Assembly: GCA_963707015.1 (NCBI GenBank)
Contig: CAVPOO010000015.1
Coordinates: forward strand, 310,001 to 374,000
Direction of reading: 5' to 3'
DNA length: 64,000 nt
Source of the DNA: CAVPOO01 sp963707015
GTDB lineage: Bacteria; Pseudomonadota; Gammaproteobacteria; Thiohalobacterales; Thiohalobacteraceae
Made by a program: the position numbers and the translations under genes. The notes beneath the pieces were generated by a model. That model saw nothing but the letters and a program-made list of their open reading frames with translations, did no database searches and was not told the origin of the DNA. How positions within the stretch are numbered: the stretch's first letter is position 1; the number at the start of each line of letters is the position of its first letter. This document shows, in pieces, positions 1 through 9,993 of the stretch.

Positions 1-2
1 GG

Positions 3-311
3 CATGCGCCGCTGCTGACACGCCTGATTCCGGGCGAGGTCAGGGTGCAGACACAGGACGGCAATGAGTATTCCTTTTTTGTCTCCGGCGGCATGCTGGA
101 AGTGCAGCCGCATGTGGTGACCGTGCTCTCGGATACCGCGCTGCGCGCCAAGGACATTGACGAGGCCGCGGCACTGGAGGCCAGGGAGCGGGCAGAGAAG
201 ACGCTTGCGGACACCAAAACCGATTTCGATTACGCCAAGGCTCAGGCCGAGCTGGCCGAGGCCATTGCTCAGTTACGCACCTTGCAGAAACTGCGCGATC
301 GCGCGCGGTAA
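3..311 (+). CDS. atpC: ATP synthase F1 epsilon subunit, C-terminal part (5' end outside window)
   Basis: The frame is open from base 3 to the stop at 309-311, giving the last ~102 residues of the epsilon subunit; the start lies left of the window. The end of the N-terminal beta sandwich ('FFVSGGMLEVQPHVVTVLSD') is followed by the Ala/Glu/Arg-rich C-terminal helical hairpin ('AAALEARERAEKTLAD'). In the known enzyme epsilon is a central-stalk subunit of the F1Fo ATP synthase and its hairpin can inhibit ATP hydrolysis. It would be the last gene of the atp operon, and glmU/glmS follow as in many gammaproteobacteria. Confidence 0.93.
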   Translation, partial: HAPLLTRLIPGEVRVQTQDGNEYSFFVSGGMLEVQPHVVTVLSDTALRAKDIDEAAALEARERAEKTLADTKTDFDYAKAQAELAEAIAQLRTLQKLRDRAR

Positions 312-347
312 CGCGCTGCTGAAGCCATCCGTCTGAGTAAAATATCC

Positions 348-833
348 ATGACCGGCGAGTGCGTCGCAAAAGACAAGGTTATATCCCTTACCTACCGCAT
401 CCTCGATGACGCGGGTAATCTGCTGGAACAGGTCGATATCCCGATCAGTTATGTGCATGGCGGCAAGAGCGACCTGATCGAAAAGATTCAGGTGGCGCTC
501 GAGGGCCATTGTGTCGGCGATCAGGTGGAAGTGACCGTCGCCCCTCAGGACGCCTTTGGGGAGCACGATCCGGTACTGACCTATACCGACGACCTCGAGA
601 ATGTGCCGCCCGAGTTCCGCCGTATCGGTGCCGAGGTCGAGATGCAGAACGAGCAGGGCGACGTCAAGACCTTCGTCGTGTCGCGCATCGAAGGCGACAA
701 GCTCACCGTGGATGGCAACCATCCGCTCGCCGGAAAGGTGCTGACCTTCCACGTCAAGATCGAAGCGGTTCGCGATGCGACCGAAGATGAACTCACCTAC
801 GGTGTTCAGCGCACTCCGCCGACCCTGCATTGA
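348..833 (+). CDS. SlyD-like FKBP-type peptidyl-prolyl cis-trans isomerase
   Basis: A 161-residue protein of the SlyD class. The first ~70 residues form the split FKBP domain ('LEGHCVGDQVEVTVAPQDAF'). An insert-in-flap chaperone region runs from about 75 to 130, and the FKBP fold resumes with 'GNHPLAGKVLTFHVKIEAV'. Family members isomerise Xaa-Pro bonds and chaperone folding proteins in the cytoplasm. The C-terminus stops at ~161 and lacks the His/Cys-rich metal-binding tail of E. coli SlyD, so nickel handling is unlikely. It lies 36 bp behind atpC on the same strand and may be read from the atp transcript. An upstream in-frame start cannot be excluded. Confidence 0.88.
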   Translation: MTGECVAKDKVISLTYRILDDAGNLLEQVDIPISYVHGGKSDLIEKIQVALEGHCVGDQVEVTVAPQDAFGEHDPVLTYTDDLENVPPEFRRIGAEVEMQNEQGDVKTFVVSRIEGDKLTVDGNHPLAGKVLTFHVKIEAVRDATEDELTYGVQRTPPTLH

Positions 834-995
834 GCAAGCCTGTTCCCGCTGATTGCCCGGCGCGCACTCCGGAGACTGCCTGCGCATCACGTCTGCGGCG
901 GCCATCGCGTGGCGGTATATTCCCGTCGCGGCTGCAATAGGATAAGGTGTAAACGGGCATCACTGCCGCGCGACGGATTCCCCGCTGCCACGATT

Positions 996-2372
996 ATGCG
1001 ACTCAGTATCATCATCCTCGCCGCCGGTCAGGGTACGCGCATGCGTTCGGCGATACCCAAGGTGCTGCACAGGATCGGCGGCAAGCCTCTGCTGGAACAC
1101 GTGATCGAGACGGCTGCCAGCATGAGCCCCCGATCCGTGCAGGTGGTGTATGGCCATGGCGGCGGGGCAGTCCCCGAGGCGCTGCGACAACATCAGGTCG
1201 CCTGGGTGGAACAGTCGGAACAGCTCGGTACCGGGCATGCCGTCGCCCAGGCTCTGCCGGCGGTTGCCGATGACCAGCGGGTGCTGATCCTCTACGGCGA
1301 TGTGCCGCTGATCAGCGGAGAAACCCTGGCGCGATTGTGCGCGCTCGCCGATGACAACGCGCTGGGCCTGTTGACGGCGGAACTGGACTGCCCGCAGGGC
1401 TACGGCCGTATCCTGCGCGATGCGGCGGGTCGGGTGACGGGCATCATCGAAGAGAAGGATGCCAGTGAGCAGCAGCGCAGCCTCACCGAGATCAACACCG
1501 GCTTCCTGGCTGCGCCGGCGCACCGGCTCAAGACCTGGATTCAGGCGCTGGACAATGTCAATGCCCAGGGCGAGTACTACCTCACCGATATCATCGGTCT
1601 CGCGGTCGCGGACGGCGTTTCGGTGCGCACGGTTTCCCCGCCGGATCCGGCCGAGATCCAGGGTGTCAACAATCGCCTGCAGCTCGCGGAACTCGAGCGC
1701 GCCTATCAGCGCCGCGAGGCGAACCGGCTGATGCTTGCGGGCGTGACACTCCGGGATCCCGGTCGCTTCGATCTGCGCGGCAAGCTGACCGCCGGCACCG
1801 ACGTGTGCATCGATGTCGATGTCGTACTGGAAGGCGAGGTGAGCCTGGGCGACCGGGTCAGCATCGGGCCCGGCTGTTTCATCCGCAATTCGGTGATTGG
1901 CGACGATGTCGACGTGCAGCCTCATTGTGTGATTGAGGACGCCCGCGTCGGGGCCGCGGCACGCATCGGTCCCTTTGCCAGGCTACGTCCCGAGACGCGG
2001 CTGGCCGACCAGGTGCATGTCGGAAACTTTGTGGAAATCAAGAAGTCAGACGTGGGCGCCCACTCGAAGATAAATCACCTTAGTTATATAGGAGACACTA
2101 ACATTGGTGAGCGCGTCAACGTTGGTGCTGGCACGATTACCTGCAACTACGATGGGGCCAACAAGCACCAGACGGTGATCGGGGACGATGTCTTCATCGG
2201 ATCGGACACCCAGCTCGTCGCCCCCGTCAAGGTCGGCGCGGGCGCAACGATCGGTGCCGGCAGTACCATTACCCGGGATACACCGGCCGGCGAACTGACA
2301 CTGAGCCGGGCGCCGCAGACGACCCGCCAGGGCTGGAAGCGGCCGGTGAAGAAGACGGAGAGTGAGGGGTGA
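996..2372 (+). CDS. glmU: Bifunctional N-acetylglucosamine-1-phosphate uridyltransferase / glucosamine-1-phosphate acetyltransferase
   Basis: 458 residues, normal length for GlmU. The N-terminal pyrophosphorylase domain opens with the nucleotide loop 'LAAGQGTRMRSAIPKVLHRI' (about residues 7-26); the C-terminal half is a left-handed beta helix of hexapeptide repeats with the conserved 'VGNFVEIKKS' and 'CNYDGANKHQT'. It makes UDP-GlcNAc from GlcN-1-P, acetyl-CoA and UTP in the cytoplasm for peptidoglycan and LPS. The frame stays open 29 codons upstream to 909, but the ATG at 996 places the family N-terminus 'MRLSIIILAAG' correctly. glmS follows after 138 bp. The stop codon lies inside a short tandem repeat (2362-2397). 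Confidence 0.96.
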   Translation: MRLSIIILAAGQGTRMRSAIPKVLHRIGGKPLLEHVIETAASMSPRSVQVVYGHGGGAVPEALRQHQVAWVEQSEQLGTGHAVAQALPAVADDQRVLILYGDVPLISGETLARLCALADDNALGLLTAELDCPQGYGRILRDAAGRVTGIIEEKDASEQQRSLTEINTGFLAAPAHRLKTWIQALDNVNAQGEYYLTDIIGLAVADGVSVRTVSPPDPAEIQGVNNRLQLAELERAYQRREANRLMLAGVTLRDPGRFDLRGKLTAGTDVCIDVDVVLEGEVSLGDRVSIGPGCFIRNSVIGDDVDVQPHCVIEDARVGAAARIGPFARLRPETRLADQVHVGNFVEIKKSDVGAHSKINHLSYIGDTNIGERVNVGAGTITCNYDGANKHQTVIGDDVFIGSDTQLVAPVKVGAGATIGAGSTITRDTPAGELTLSRAPQTTRQGWKRPVKKTESEG

Positions 2373-2397
2373 GGAGTAAGGCGTGAGGGGTGAGGAG
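2362..2397. repeat. Tandem GTGAGGGGTGAGGAG repeat at the glmU stop codon
   Basis: The 15-mer GTGAGGGGTGAGGAG occurs at 2362-2376 and again at 2383-2397, separated by six bases, and includes the glmU TGA. The G/A-rich strand bias is unlike the neighbouring coding sequence. No hairpin is evident. It could be slipped-strand expansion or part of a dispersed repeat family; function unknown. Confidence 0.7.
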
Positions 2398-2510
2398 CAA
2401 AAGGGGCCGCTGTTCTGTCGATGTGGCGTGGTACTCCGGCCGGACACAGCTCGCCAGGGTGTTGAGTTTTTCCTTAGGCTGCAATCCTCGGGCCTGACTC
2501 GGAATTGGCC

Positions 2511-4343
<1,833 letters not shown>

Positions 4344-4365
4344 CGTGCCCCGCCGCCGGCGTCGC

Positions 4366-4660
4366 TGTGGTGTCAGCAAAAAACTAAAGTCGTTACCTGA
4401 CCGGTTTACTCACGCCGTCCCGATAACAAAGTCGTTACCTGAATAGCGATGCAATGAGGTGAGAACGGCAACATTTGAGGCACAGAGTATGTTTGGGTTA
4501 GTCGCGGAGCTGAGGGTCGCATCGACAGGCTGAGGCAAAGCCGCCACCTGAATCGGAAGTTCAGCGTCTTAGCTTGGATGTCTGGAAGGCAGCGGCAACA
4601 GGCGTTCACCATCCGGTTATCAGGATTCCAGTGTCGACCAAAGTAGTTACCCAGCAACCC
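4366..4660. mobile_element. Putative Tn7-like transposon end at the attTn7 position behind glmS (remnant)
   Basis: The 4344-4872 interval has no convincing gene. A TGT-initiated sequence begins at 4371 ('TGTCAGCAAAAAAC'), preceded by TGTGG at 4366-4370. The centre of that pentamer is 25 bp past the glmS stop, where Tn7 makes its 5-bp target duplication. Inside are two near-identical direct motifs AAAGTCGTTACCTGA at 4386-4400 and 4428-4442, and a third variant AAAGTAGTTACCCAG near 4640-4654, resembling the repeated TnsB sites of Tn7-like ends. No tns genes and no opposite end were found, so this would be a relic. The identification is inference from position and architecture. Confidence 0.45.
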
Positions 4661-4872
4661 ACAAGCAACCCTGCCACAAGTAAAACGACGAAGCGTTGTT
4701 TCTCTGATACCACAAACATGGCGCCCACTGGGCCTATGGGATTGACGGCGACCTATCGGCGCGAAGCGCGGAGGGATTCAGCGATTCATATTTCCGAGAC
4801 AAATGTCGCGAAGTAATTCGGCTAGACTTCAACGGCAAAGCGTAAGACTGGCTCTACCTATGGTGTCTGGCG

Positions 4873-5949
4873 TCATAATCGGTAGCTAACCGCGATGGAA
4901 CCAAAACTGTTAGACCTATTCTGCTCCTTGAATCTCCGGCTGCGGTAGGTCTGCACATACGTAAAGTCCAGGTTCCGGTAACGTACGCCAAGGCCTGTGA
5001 ACAGGTCGCTAACGAAAGGTTTCCGGGTGGCGCCGGTATCAAAGTTGCTGAACACCGTGCCGTCAAGGGTGATGTCATGGGCCACGGCAGACCCACGAAT
5101 GCCGAGCAAACCATAGAGAGACCATCGGCCACTTTCGCGACGATCGGTCGTGAAGGGTTGATGTGAATAGGCTGTTGGGGACAATCGGGGATCGGAAAAA
5201 TCCACCGGCAGATTCCAGCCGAAGCGTGTGAGCGCACCCAGATAGAGATCAGTTCGGAAGGTGCCGAGCCCGATCCCCCACTCACCAAAACCGTCCACCG
5301 CAAATCTGCCCCATTCGGACTCGAGAAAAGTCAACCGCCGCTTCTGGCTGAAAAACAGGTTCAGAGTCGGTTCGTTCGGGATCTGACTGTCCCAACCCTT
5401 GAACCGCTCGACGCCCTTCAGGTCGTGGATGAAGTCCTGCACCTCCTTGGCATGGCTATTCGGACCTACCGTTCCGATGCTGAGCTCGGCGGAATTAAGC
5501 GCATGGGTGTCCTTGGCGTGCAGGGAAAAGCCGAGCCCTACCCAGCCGGCATAGGGACTCTCGCCTGGAGGCGATTCCGGTGCATCCGGGTCTTGCGGTG
5601 TAAACATCAGTTGGGTGATCGAGGTCCCGTAGTTGTACTCGATGTTTGCCAGGTCCCGAAATCCTGAAATGCGTTGGAACTGACTCAGACTCTCAGCGTC
5701 GCCGGTCAGTTTGCGCAGGCCGCGCTGTACCGCACCGAACTGCTCCGGATCGCGGGATCCCGAGATCCAGGCGATGCGAACGCCATTGGTGTAGTTCTCG
5801 TCCTTGCCGGCGAACAGATCGTTGTCCAGGTAGAAGCTCAAGTGCGCATCGCCCCGGTCGGGCAATAGGCCGAACGCACCGGTAGCGCCTGCGTCGGTCG
5901 TAGTCAGCACCACCATCGTGCATAGCGCGCAATATAGGAACCGCTTCAT
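4873..5949 (-). CDS. LpxR-family outer-membrane protein (DUF2219, lipid A 3'-O-deacylase-like)
   Basis: 358 residues with a Sec signal peptide (~1-23, 'CALCTMVVLTTTDAGATG'), then the DUF2219/LpxR opening 'LSFYLDNDLFAGKDENYTNG', typical of the beta-barrel lipid A 3'-O-deacylases. The Asn-Asp pair in this motif is catalytic in Salmonella LpxR. The protein ends in Leu after alternating hydrophobic strands, as expected for a barrel. Known members remove the 3' acyloxyacyl chain from lipid A in the outer membrane; many homologues are uncharacterised. It stands alone, transcribed toward glmS, between the putative transposon end and the phage tail genes, so it may be accessory. Deacylase activity is inferred. 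Confidence 0.8.
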   Translation of the reverse strand: MKRFLYCALCTMVVLTTTDAGATGAFGLLPDRGDAHLSFYLDNDLFAGKDENYTNGVRIAWISGSRDPEQFGAVQRGLRKLTGDAESLSQFQRISGFRDLANIEYNYGTSITQLMFTPQDPDAPESPPGESPYAGWVGLGFSLHAKDTHALNSAELSIGTVGPNSHAKEVQDFIHDLKGVERFKGWDSQIPNEPTLNLFFSQKRRLTFLESEWGRFAVDGFGEWGIGLGTFRTDLYLGALTRFGWNLPVDFSDPRLSPTAYSHQPFTTDRRESGRWSLYGLLGIRGSAVAHDITLDGTVFSNFDTGATRKPFVSDLFTGLGVRYRNLDFTYVQTYRSRRFKEQNRSNSFGSIAVSYRL

Positions 5950-6402
5950 CGGTAAAGAAGCCTCCTATGAGCCGGTGGCGGTCAACGGTTGCGTCGGCGT
6001 AGTGTCGTGACTATACGGCTCCCCCGGCGACGGTCAAGCAACAACGACGGAATAACGCTGTCCCTGGAACCCATACTACACCAGCTGATGTTCGCGGGCG
6101 CGCTAGAACATTAGCCCGATGCAAAGTGATCGAGCAAAGTGAATAAGCTGAAAACACCCGGTAATTGACCGACCGCTTACCGGTGTTAGCCTTCCGTTGC
6201 CGGGCAGGTTCGTTAATGTCGTGTGTTGGCGTGCGTTCGGAAAGAACCGGCCGGATAGCTGCGCGAATTGATCTACGTCAGCGCCGCCGGGGACAGTTAG
6301 CAGTAACCTCCCGCTAGCAGTCATAGACGGTACACGGGCCCTGCCGGTGTCAGAATCTCTGGGGATCTTTACAAAGCTGGCGTTCAGGCAACGCAGTTGG
6401 AG
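5950..6402. other. Intergenic stretch, no recognisable gene
   Basis: About 450 bp between lpxR-like and the phage tail ORFs. It should contain the minus-strand promoter of the LpxR-like gene. The frame of the next small ORF is open back to about 6312 ('YTGPAGVRISGDLYKAG' upstream of its first ATG), which hints that the 5' part of a longer tail gene has been lost. Nothing else was recognised. Confidence 0.5.
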
Positions 6403-6567
6403 ATGGACATGGCCGCTTTCAAGGCGTTCAACTCTGTTGGCGGTGCTTTGCTACAGCACCCGGCAGGACAGATAAATACGACCATCGCCGGGATCAGACC
6501 GATTGAGAGTGGCGAAGTCGAGGGCATTGGCGTATTGCAGGCGCTCGCAGGAGGAGCACCACGGTGA
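6403..6567 (+). CDS. Small ORF upstream of and overlapping the tailspike gene
   Basis: 54 codons from ATG 6403 to a TGA at 6565-6567 that overlaps the GTG start of the tailspike gene (GTGA), a translational-coupling arrangement. A ribosome site AGGAGG at ~6549 inside its 3' end serves the downstream start. The product ('AAFKAFNSVGGALLQHPAG') is not a family I recognise. The open frame extends about 30 codons further upstream without an ATG, so it may be the C-terminal remnant of a longer tail or baseplate gene. Confidence 0.45.
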   Translation: MDMAAFKAFNSVGGALLQHPAGQINTTIAGIRPIESGEVEGIGVLQALAGGAPR

Positions 6568-8162
6568 CATCCACCACCACGGACAGCCACTTCGGAGTCA
6601 ATGCAGGGAAGGCCATCAAGGTGCCCTGCAAGGTCGCTTCCACAGTGAATCTCATGTTGTCCGGCGAACAGACTATCGATGGCGTTGCCTGCGTCGAGGA
6701 CGACCGAGTCCTGGCGAAGAATCAGACCGACGGGATTGAGAACGGAATCTATGTCGTGTCCTCAGGAACGTGGACCCGGGCTCCTGACTGGAACGATGTC
6801 AATGACGTCACTGAAGGGACTCTGATCAGTGTCAACCAGGGCACGACCAACGGGCGGACGATCTGGCGGGTGACGACCACCGGGACGATCACCCCCGGGA
6901 CGACTTCCGTGGCGATCGCCGCGGAGATCAGCATCACCGACCTCGCAGACACCACCGATGTGGCTAAGGGTGACGCGATGGCAGGTACCAGGCGCACCGA
7001 AGCGAACGCTGTCGCGACGACGGTCCATGATGTCATCCAGGCAATGGACATGGACGTTGCCACCTTCTACGAGGCGGACGCGACGGGAGTTGCAGAGAGT
7101 CAGGCCGAAATCATCGCGGCGCTTGCTGCGATGTCGAACGGCCGGTTGAGACTCAAGGCCGGGAACTATTTGTTTGGCGACGCCGGCGGTAGTATCGCAG
7201 TTACTCTCAAGCCAGGGATCGAGATCTACGGAGACGGACCAGGACGGACCATTGTCAGAGCAAACGACAACGGCGTGGTTCTGTTCCGGTATCCCAACCT
7301 GAGTGGTGTCACTCAGTCGTTCTTCCACCTGAATGGAATGTCGATATACAACAATGGCAAAACTGGCGTCGGTGCCATTGATATCGACGGAAACAGTGCC
7401 GCGATCAGGTGTTCCGATATCCGGCTGGACAATCTCTACATTTCGGGTGATGGGGGCGCCGAAATGTCTCGCGCAGTTCGACTGGACTTCTGCGCGAACG
7501 TCTCGATAGACGACGTCTTCTGCATACTCTGCACGACCGGGATAGAGACTGAGAGCTGTACCGACACAGACATGAACATAGTTAAGGTGCAGCTGGGCGC
7601 TGGCAGTGGTTTCTATCACCACGGATTACCGGGAGCCACCCCGGAAGATGAAGGGTACCGCCTGACGAACTGCTCCACGAACGGGCAGGGTCGTGGGCTT
7701 CTGGCGCAAAATGCCGACCTCATGAAGATTTCCGCATGCTCATTCACGACCTGTAAAGACGGGCCGGTGACATTGCAGAACGTCACTCAATCGACATTAT
7801 CAAATTGCGAATATGCTACCGCAGGTCTGGCAGATAGAGCGGGTATCGATATGGACGGGGATTGCAGCGACGTCAAGATCATAGGCGGGACGTCACTGTT
7901 GAACTCCTTCGGAGTGGATCTGAACGGGACACACAATATCGTGGCGGATCTCAGCTGCCACTCCAATACCAACGTCGACATTTCCATAACGGGCTCTCAC
8001 CATACGGTGCATGACAATCATCTCAGATCGACCGCTCGCGCGAATTCGATTGCAGAGCAGGCCGGCGCGGATTGGAATAACATCCACGACAATACGGTAA
8101 CCAGGCCGATTGCCGCGTTGGTCGGTGGTAACTCTCAGCAACACGATAACCTGGAATACTGA
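6564..8162 (+). CDS. Phage tailspike/tail-fibre protein with right-handed beta-helix
   Basis: 532 residues from GTG with a strong AGGAGG site. Residues ~18-125 match the N-terminal module common in prophage tail fibres ('VNLMLSGEQTIDGVACVEDD', 'NGIYVVSSGTWTRAPDWND'), which links the spike to the virion. Residues ~190-530 show Asn/Gly/Ser-rich rungs of a pectate-lyase-like parallel beta helix ('GNYLFGDAGGS', 'IYGDGPGRTIVRANDNG'), the fold of phage depolymerases acting on surface polysaccharide. No capsid, portal or other tail genes are in the window, so this is an isolated phage cassette or remnant. The spike role rests on domain recognition; the substrate is unknown. Confidence 0.8.
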   Translation: MTSTTTDSHFGVNAGKAIKVPCKVASTVNLMLSGEQTIDGVACVEDDRVLAKNQTDGIENGIYVVSSGTWTRAPDWNDVNDVTEGTLISVNQGTTNGRTIWRVTTTGTITPGTTSVAIAAEISITDLADTTDVAKGDAMAGTRRTEANAVATTVHDVIQAMDMDVATFYEADATGVAESQAEIIAALAAMSNGRLRLKAGNYLFGDAGGSIAVTLKPGIEIYGDGPGRTIVRANDNGVVLFRYPNLSGVTQSFFHLNGMSIYNNGKTGVGAIDIDGNSAAIRCSDIRLDNLYISGDGGAEMSRAVRLDFCANVSIDDVFCILCTTGIETESCTDTDMNIVKVQLGAGSGFYHHGLPGATPEDEGYRLTNCSTNGQGRGLLAQNADLMKISACSFTTCKDGPVTLQNVTQSTLSNCEYATAGLADRAGIDMDGDCSDVKIIGGTSLLNSFGVDLNGTHNIVADLSCHSNTNVDISITGSHHTVHDNHLRSTARANSIAEQAGADWNNIHDNTVTRPIAALVGGNSQQHDNLEY

Positions 8163-8401
8163 TGACAGTTGTCAAGCACACCGAACCACCGCACACCTTG
8201 ACGGGATTATCATCCGACAGTAAGCCTGACGCCCCTGACCGGTCCGTCTTCTATGAGTTGGATACCGGTATTGAGGATGTCAAGTTGAGTGCCTGGGTGC
8301 CCGGGGGAGGGATAACCGTAGACGATGCGGATACCTCGGTTCTCAGGAAAGCTTGGACAGCGGACATGTCTGCCATCCATATCAGTCATCCTCTCGAGTG
8401 A
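8162..8401 (+). CDS. Small phage tail-associated protein
   Basis: 79 residues whose ATG overlaps the tailspike stop (TGATG), so the genes are coupled. The segment 'LSSDSKPDAPDRSVFYELDT' resembles short phage proteins carrying a 'T(D)TKP...GS.FYE.DTG' motif found next to tail fibres. Function unknown; perhaps a virion decoration or chaperone-like accessory (inference). Confidence 0.6.
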   Translation: MTVVKHTEPPHTLTGLSSDSKPDAPDRSVFYELDTGIEDVKLSAWVPGGGITVDDADTSVLRKAWTADMSAIHISHPLE

Positions 8402-8782
8402 TCCTCTCGTCAGATCGTTCCGAGATCGGGTTCTGAGCGTTTTCCTCGCGCTTGAACTTCGCCCTCGCGAGGCATCCCATGTCGCGGCCACCAATAAAGC
8501 AGGGTGCCTGATATTGGGGTGGGTAATTACCGGGGTCGGCGAGTTGGGTCTCCTGGGCAATTAACCCGCCGTCTTCGCCGTTGATGTAGGCCAAGGCATC
8601 CGTCAGACAGCGAACTCGAATCGGTAGCGCGACTCAGGCTTGTCCAAGAGGCCGAAACGCTACCCGCGGCATCCGCACCAAACCGCCCAGGGCCCAGCGC
8701 GTGCGGCCAGCCCTATGCCTTCTGCGAACGGCAGGAGTTACCGGCACGAGATTAAAGAGCACATTCATTTTTATCGCTCTGT
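8402..8782. other. Gap after phage genes
   Basis: About 380 bp with no gene I can support. A 70-codon minus-strand ORF (8382-8594, 'MAYINGEDGGLIAQETQLAD') has no recognisable family and a poor ribosome site. Its 3' end overlaps the small tail gene by 20 bp. It may be chance. Confidence 0.4.
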
Positions 8783-9019
8783 TCAGTCACGTACCCAGGC
8801 CCGTGCCTGGTCCGGCGCGGGAATTCCACCGGCGTGCACCAGTTTGCCATCCACCACCACGCCGGGTGTCGACATGACCCCGTAGGCCATGATCTCGGCG
8901 ATGTCCGTGACCTTCTCAATCTCGACCTCGATACCCGCCTCTTGTGCCGCCTGCCCGATGACATTGGCAGTGATCTCGCAATTGCGGCAGCCGCTGCCGA
9001 GGACCTTGATGTGTTTCAT
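8783..9019 (-). CDS. Small thioredoxin-fold redox protein (TM0996/MTH895 type)
   Basis: 78 residues: 'MKHIKVLGSGCRNCEITANV' with a CxxC redox motif at Cys11/Cys14, and a cis-Pro segment 'STPGVVVDGKLVHAGG', the pattern of the minimal thioredoxins annotated as redox-active disulfide protein 2. A good ribosome site (GGAGGG) precedes ATG 9017-9019. It lies 20 bp behind the CxCSS permease, and this permease-thioredoxin pairing recurs in arsenic operons. It may supply reductant or deliver thiol-bound arsenical to the permease (inference). Confidence 0.85.
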   Translation of the reverse strand: MKHIKVLGSGCRNCEITANVIGQAAQEAGIEVEIEKVTDIAEIMAYGVMSTPGVVVDGKLVHAGGIPAPDQARAWVRD

Positions 9020-9039
9020 GATGAATACCCTCCTCGAGA

Positions 9040-9993
9040 TCAGACGATCGCGTTGAATCCCCAGCCCACCAGGGTGAAGGCCGTGGCGAGCACCGCGGCA
9101 AACAGGGCCAGGGCCTGCCACTGGATGACCTTCCTGAGGATCAGCATCTCGGGCAGGGAGAGCGCGGCCACGCTCATCATCAGCGCCAGGGTTGTACCCA
9201 CCGGCACGCCCTTGCCCAGCATGGCCTCGGCCACGGGGATGACACCGGTGGCGTTGGAGTAAAGCGGAATACCTAATACCACTGCCGCCGGAACGGTATA
9301 CCAACTGTCACCAGCCAGGTGCTCAGACACCCACGCTGCCGGCACGAAGCCATGAAACAACGCACCCACGCCGATGCCGATCAGTACCCACTTCCAGATC
9401 CGTCCGACAATCTGCCGGACCTCGGACAGGGCGTAACCGTGCCGGCCGGCGAAGGACCGGTCCGGTGCCGGCAGTGCCGCCTCGCCCATCCGGATCTTCC
9501 ACACGTAGTCCTCGACCCAGCGCTCGGGCCGGAAACGCTGCATGACCATGCCGCCGAACCAGGCCACCACCAGGCCGGCGAGGACGTACAGCGCCGCAAG
9601 CTTCCATCCCAGGACACCCACCAGAATGACAGCGGCCACCTCATTGATCATGGGGCTGGCAATCAGAAACGAGAAGGTTATCCCCAGCGGGATACCGGCC
9701 TCGACGAAGCCGATGAACAGGGGCACCGAGGAGCAGGAGCAGAAAGGTGTTACCGCACCCAGTGAGACCGCCAGGCCCCGCGCCTGCCAGTCGGGGCGCC
9801 CGCGCACGAACTCACGCACGCGCTCCGGGGCGACCAGGGCCCGCAGCAGACCCATGACATAGATCACCACGACCAACAGGACGAAGAGCTTGGCCACGTC
9901 CATGATGAAGAAGTGTACAGCGGCCCCCGAGCGGGACGCCGGGTTCAGTCCCAGAACCCCGAAGGCCAGCACCCTGGCAAACGCGTCAAACAC
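9040..9993 (-). CDS. ArsP/YraQ-type permease (DUF318)
   Basis: 317 residues, about eight hydrophobic segments, with the signature 'VTPFCSCSSVPLFIGFVEAG' containing the paired cysteines of the DUF318/ArsP permease family, and a second family block 'GIPLYSNATGVIPVAEAML'. ArsP members export trivalent organoarsenicals; others are uncharacterised. The GTG start overlaps the arsJ stop by 8 bp, and a thioredoxin-like gene follows, so it is co-transcribed in an arsenic operon. Export of an arsenical is inferred from context; specificity between inorganic and organic forms cannot be told from sequence. Confidence 0.85.
   Translation of the reverse strand: MFDAFARVLAFGVLGLNPASRSGAAVHFFIMDVAKLFVLLVVVIYVMGLLRALVAPERVREFVRGRPDWQARGLAVSLGAVTPFCSCSSVPLFIGFVEAGIPLGITFSFLIASPMINEVAAVILVGVLGWKLAALYVLAGLVVAWFGGMVMQRFRPERWVEDYVWKIRMGEAALPAPDRSFAGRHGYALSEVRQIVGRIWKWVLIGIGVGALFHGFVPAAWVSEHLAGDSWYTVPAAVVLGIPLYSNATGVIPVAEAMLGKGVPVGTTLALMMSVAALSLPEMLILRKVIQWQALALFAAVLATAFTLVGWGFNAIV

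Noticed and set aside
4406..4657. 83-codon minus-strand ORF behind glmS
   Set aside because: Runs across the repeated AAAGTCGTTACC motifs, has no good ribosome site and no family; treated as part of the transposon-end candidate.
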